DNA from: an uncultured Alphaproteobacteria bacterium
Lineage (GTDB): Bacteria > Pseudomonadota > Alphaproteobacteria > Rickettsiales > UBA1997
Assembly (NCBI GenBank): GCA_903959715.1
Contig: CAJBXX010000248.1
Span: forward strand, 1 to 7,144
Direction of reading: 5' to 3'
DNA length: 7,144 nt
In this document: positions 6,637 to 7,144 of the stretch, piece by piece
Numbering within the stretch: position 1 is the first letter of the stretch
Layout: the number at the start of each line of letters is the position of its first letter
Notes under the pieces: model-generated
What the model was told of the DNA's origin: nothing
What the model saw: the letters and a program-made list of their open reading frames with translations, nothing else
Databases searched by the model: none
Translations under genes and position numbers: made by a program

Positions 6637-6676
6637 CGATAAAACGCTTAAACCTAAAATTTAAACCAAAAAATTT

Positions 6677-7144
6677 ATGAAAAACCCAAAAATAAATTAT
6701 ATTTCGCAAATTAAAAAAATCTTAATTGATGCCAGAAAAAAATCTTATATAGCTATAAATAATTCAATGATTGAAGCCTATTGGCTAATAGGTAAAAAAA
6801 TTGTCGAAGAAGAGCAAAATGGCAATGATAGAGCAAATTATGGTGAGGAATTATTAAAAAATCTTTCCACAGAATTAACAAAAGAATTTGGTAAAGGTTT
6901 TTCGATTACCAATCTACAAAATTTTAGAAAATTTTATGTAATTTATAATGATTGGCAAATAGATTCAAATAGTGAAAATTCGGAATTTCCAATTCAACAG
7001 ACATTGTCTGCTAAATTAAGTTGGTCGCATTACGAAAGGCTCATAAGAGTTGAAAATAAAGAGGCAAGAGCTTATTATTTAACAAATTCAATTGAACAAA
7101 ATTGGTCAGTTAGAACGCTGGATAGAAATATCTCAACCCTTTAT
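6677..7144 (+). CDS. YhcG-family (DUF1016) PDDEXK nuclease domain protein, 5' part only
   Basis: The first 156 codons are present and the frame is still open at the window end. The visible part matches the DUF1016 N-terminal domain. An initial helical segment with AYWLIGKKIVEEEQNG (34-49) is followed by YGEELLKNLSTELTKEFGKGFS (56-77, a very typical stretch), then ITNLQNFRKFYVIY. The LSWSHYERLIRVENKEAR region (about 113-130) and the WSVRTLDRNISTLY end (143-156) follow. Full-length relatives, such as E. coli YhcG at about 375 residues, carry a C-terminal PD-(D/E)XK nuclease-like domain, which would lie beyond the window. The role is not firmly known; the family is often found near restriction, toxin and mobile genes, which fits the neighbouring PemK-like gene. 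No Shine-Dalgarno sequence precedes the start; the leader is A-rich. Confidence 0.92.
   Translation, partial: MKNPKINYISQIKKILIDARKKSYIAINNSMIEAYWLIGKKIVEEEQNGNDRANYGEELLKNLSTELTKEFGKGFSITNLQNFRKFYVIYNDWQIDSNSENSEFPIQQTLSAKLSWSHYERLIRVENKEARAYYLTNSIEQNWSVRTLDRNISTLY

Overview
The window is AT-rich DNA that most resembles an intracellular or host-associated alphaproteobacterium of the Rickettsiales type. The main clues are a divergent second-type VirB4 ATPase standing alone without other vir genes, a proteobacterial citrate synthase of standard length, an alphaproteobacterial-looking MnmA, AT-rich spacers with almost no Shine-Dalgarno sequences, and a cluster of palindromic intergenic repeats. 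This placement is an inference from protein character, not from a search.

Layout. Positions 1-705 hold no convincing gene. They contain a noticeably more GC-rich repeat field: a duplicated module (1-143 and 295-537, the second copy enlarged by about 100 bp of hairpin-rich sequence), a tandem repeat (204-256 and 262-314), several hairpins, and a 129-bp imperfect palindrome (579-707). The right end of this palindrome overlaps the virB4 stop codon. On the minus strand follow virB4 (706-3210) and, upstream of it, gltA (3270-4556), separated by a 59-bp AT-only spacer. A 212-bp divergent spacer separates gltA from mnmA (4769-5905, plus strand). A PemK/MazF-like toxin gene (5940-6335) starts 34 bp after mnmA. 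A 341-bp spacer carries a perfect 13-bp inverted repeat, a short coding-like open frame and a TATAAT box. The window ends inside a YhcG-family (DUF1016) gene starting at 6677.

How the parts relate. gltA (TCA cycle) and mnmA (tRNA wobble thiolation) are housekeeping genes. virB4 belongs to a type IV secretion system, but its nucleotide-binding site looks half-lost: the Walker A motif is intact, while the Walker B acidic pair and the following TQ-type motif are replaced. The toxin without a visible antitoxin, the YhcG-type nuclease and the inverted repeat make the right end look like accessory DNA. The most interesting points are the 129-bp palindrome abutting virB4, the degenerate VirB4 active site, and the possible gene fossil between the toxin and yhcG.
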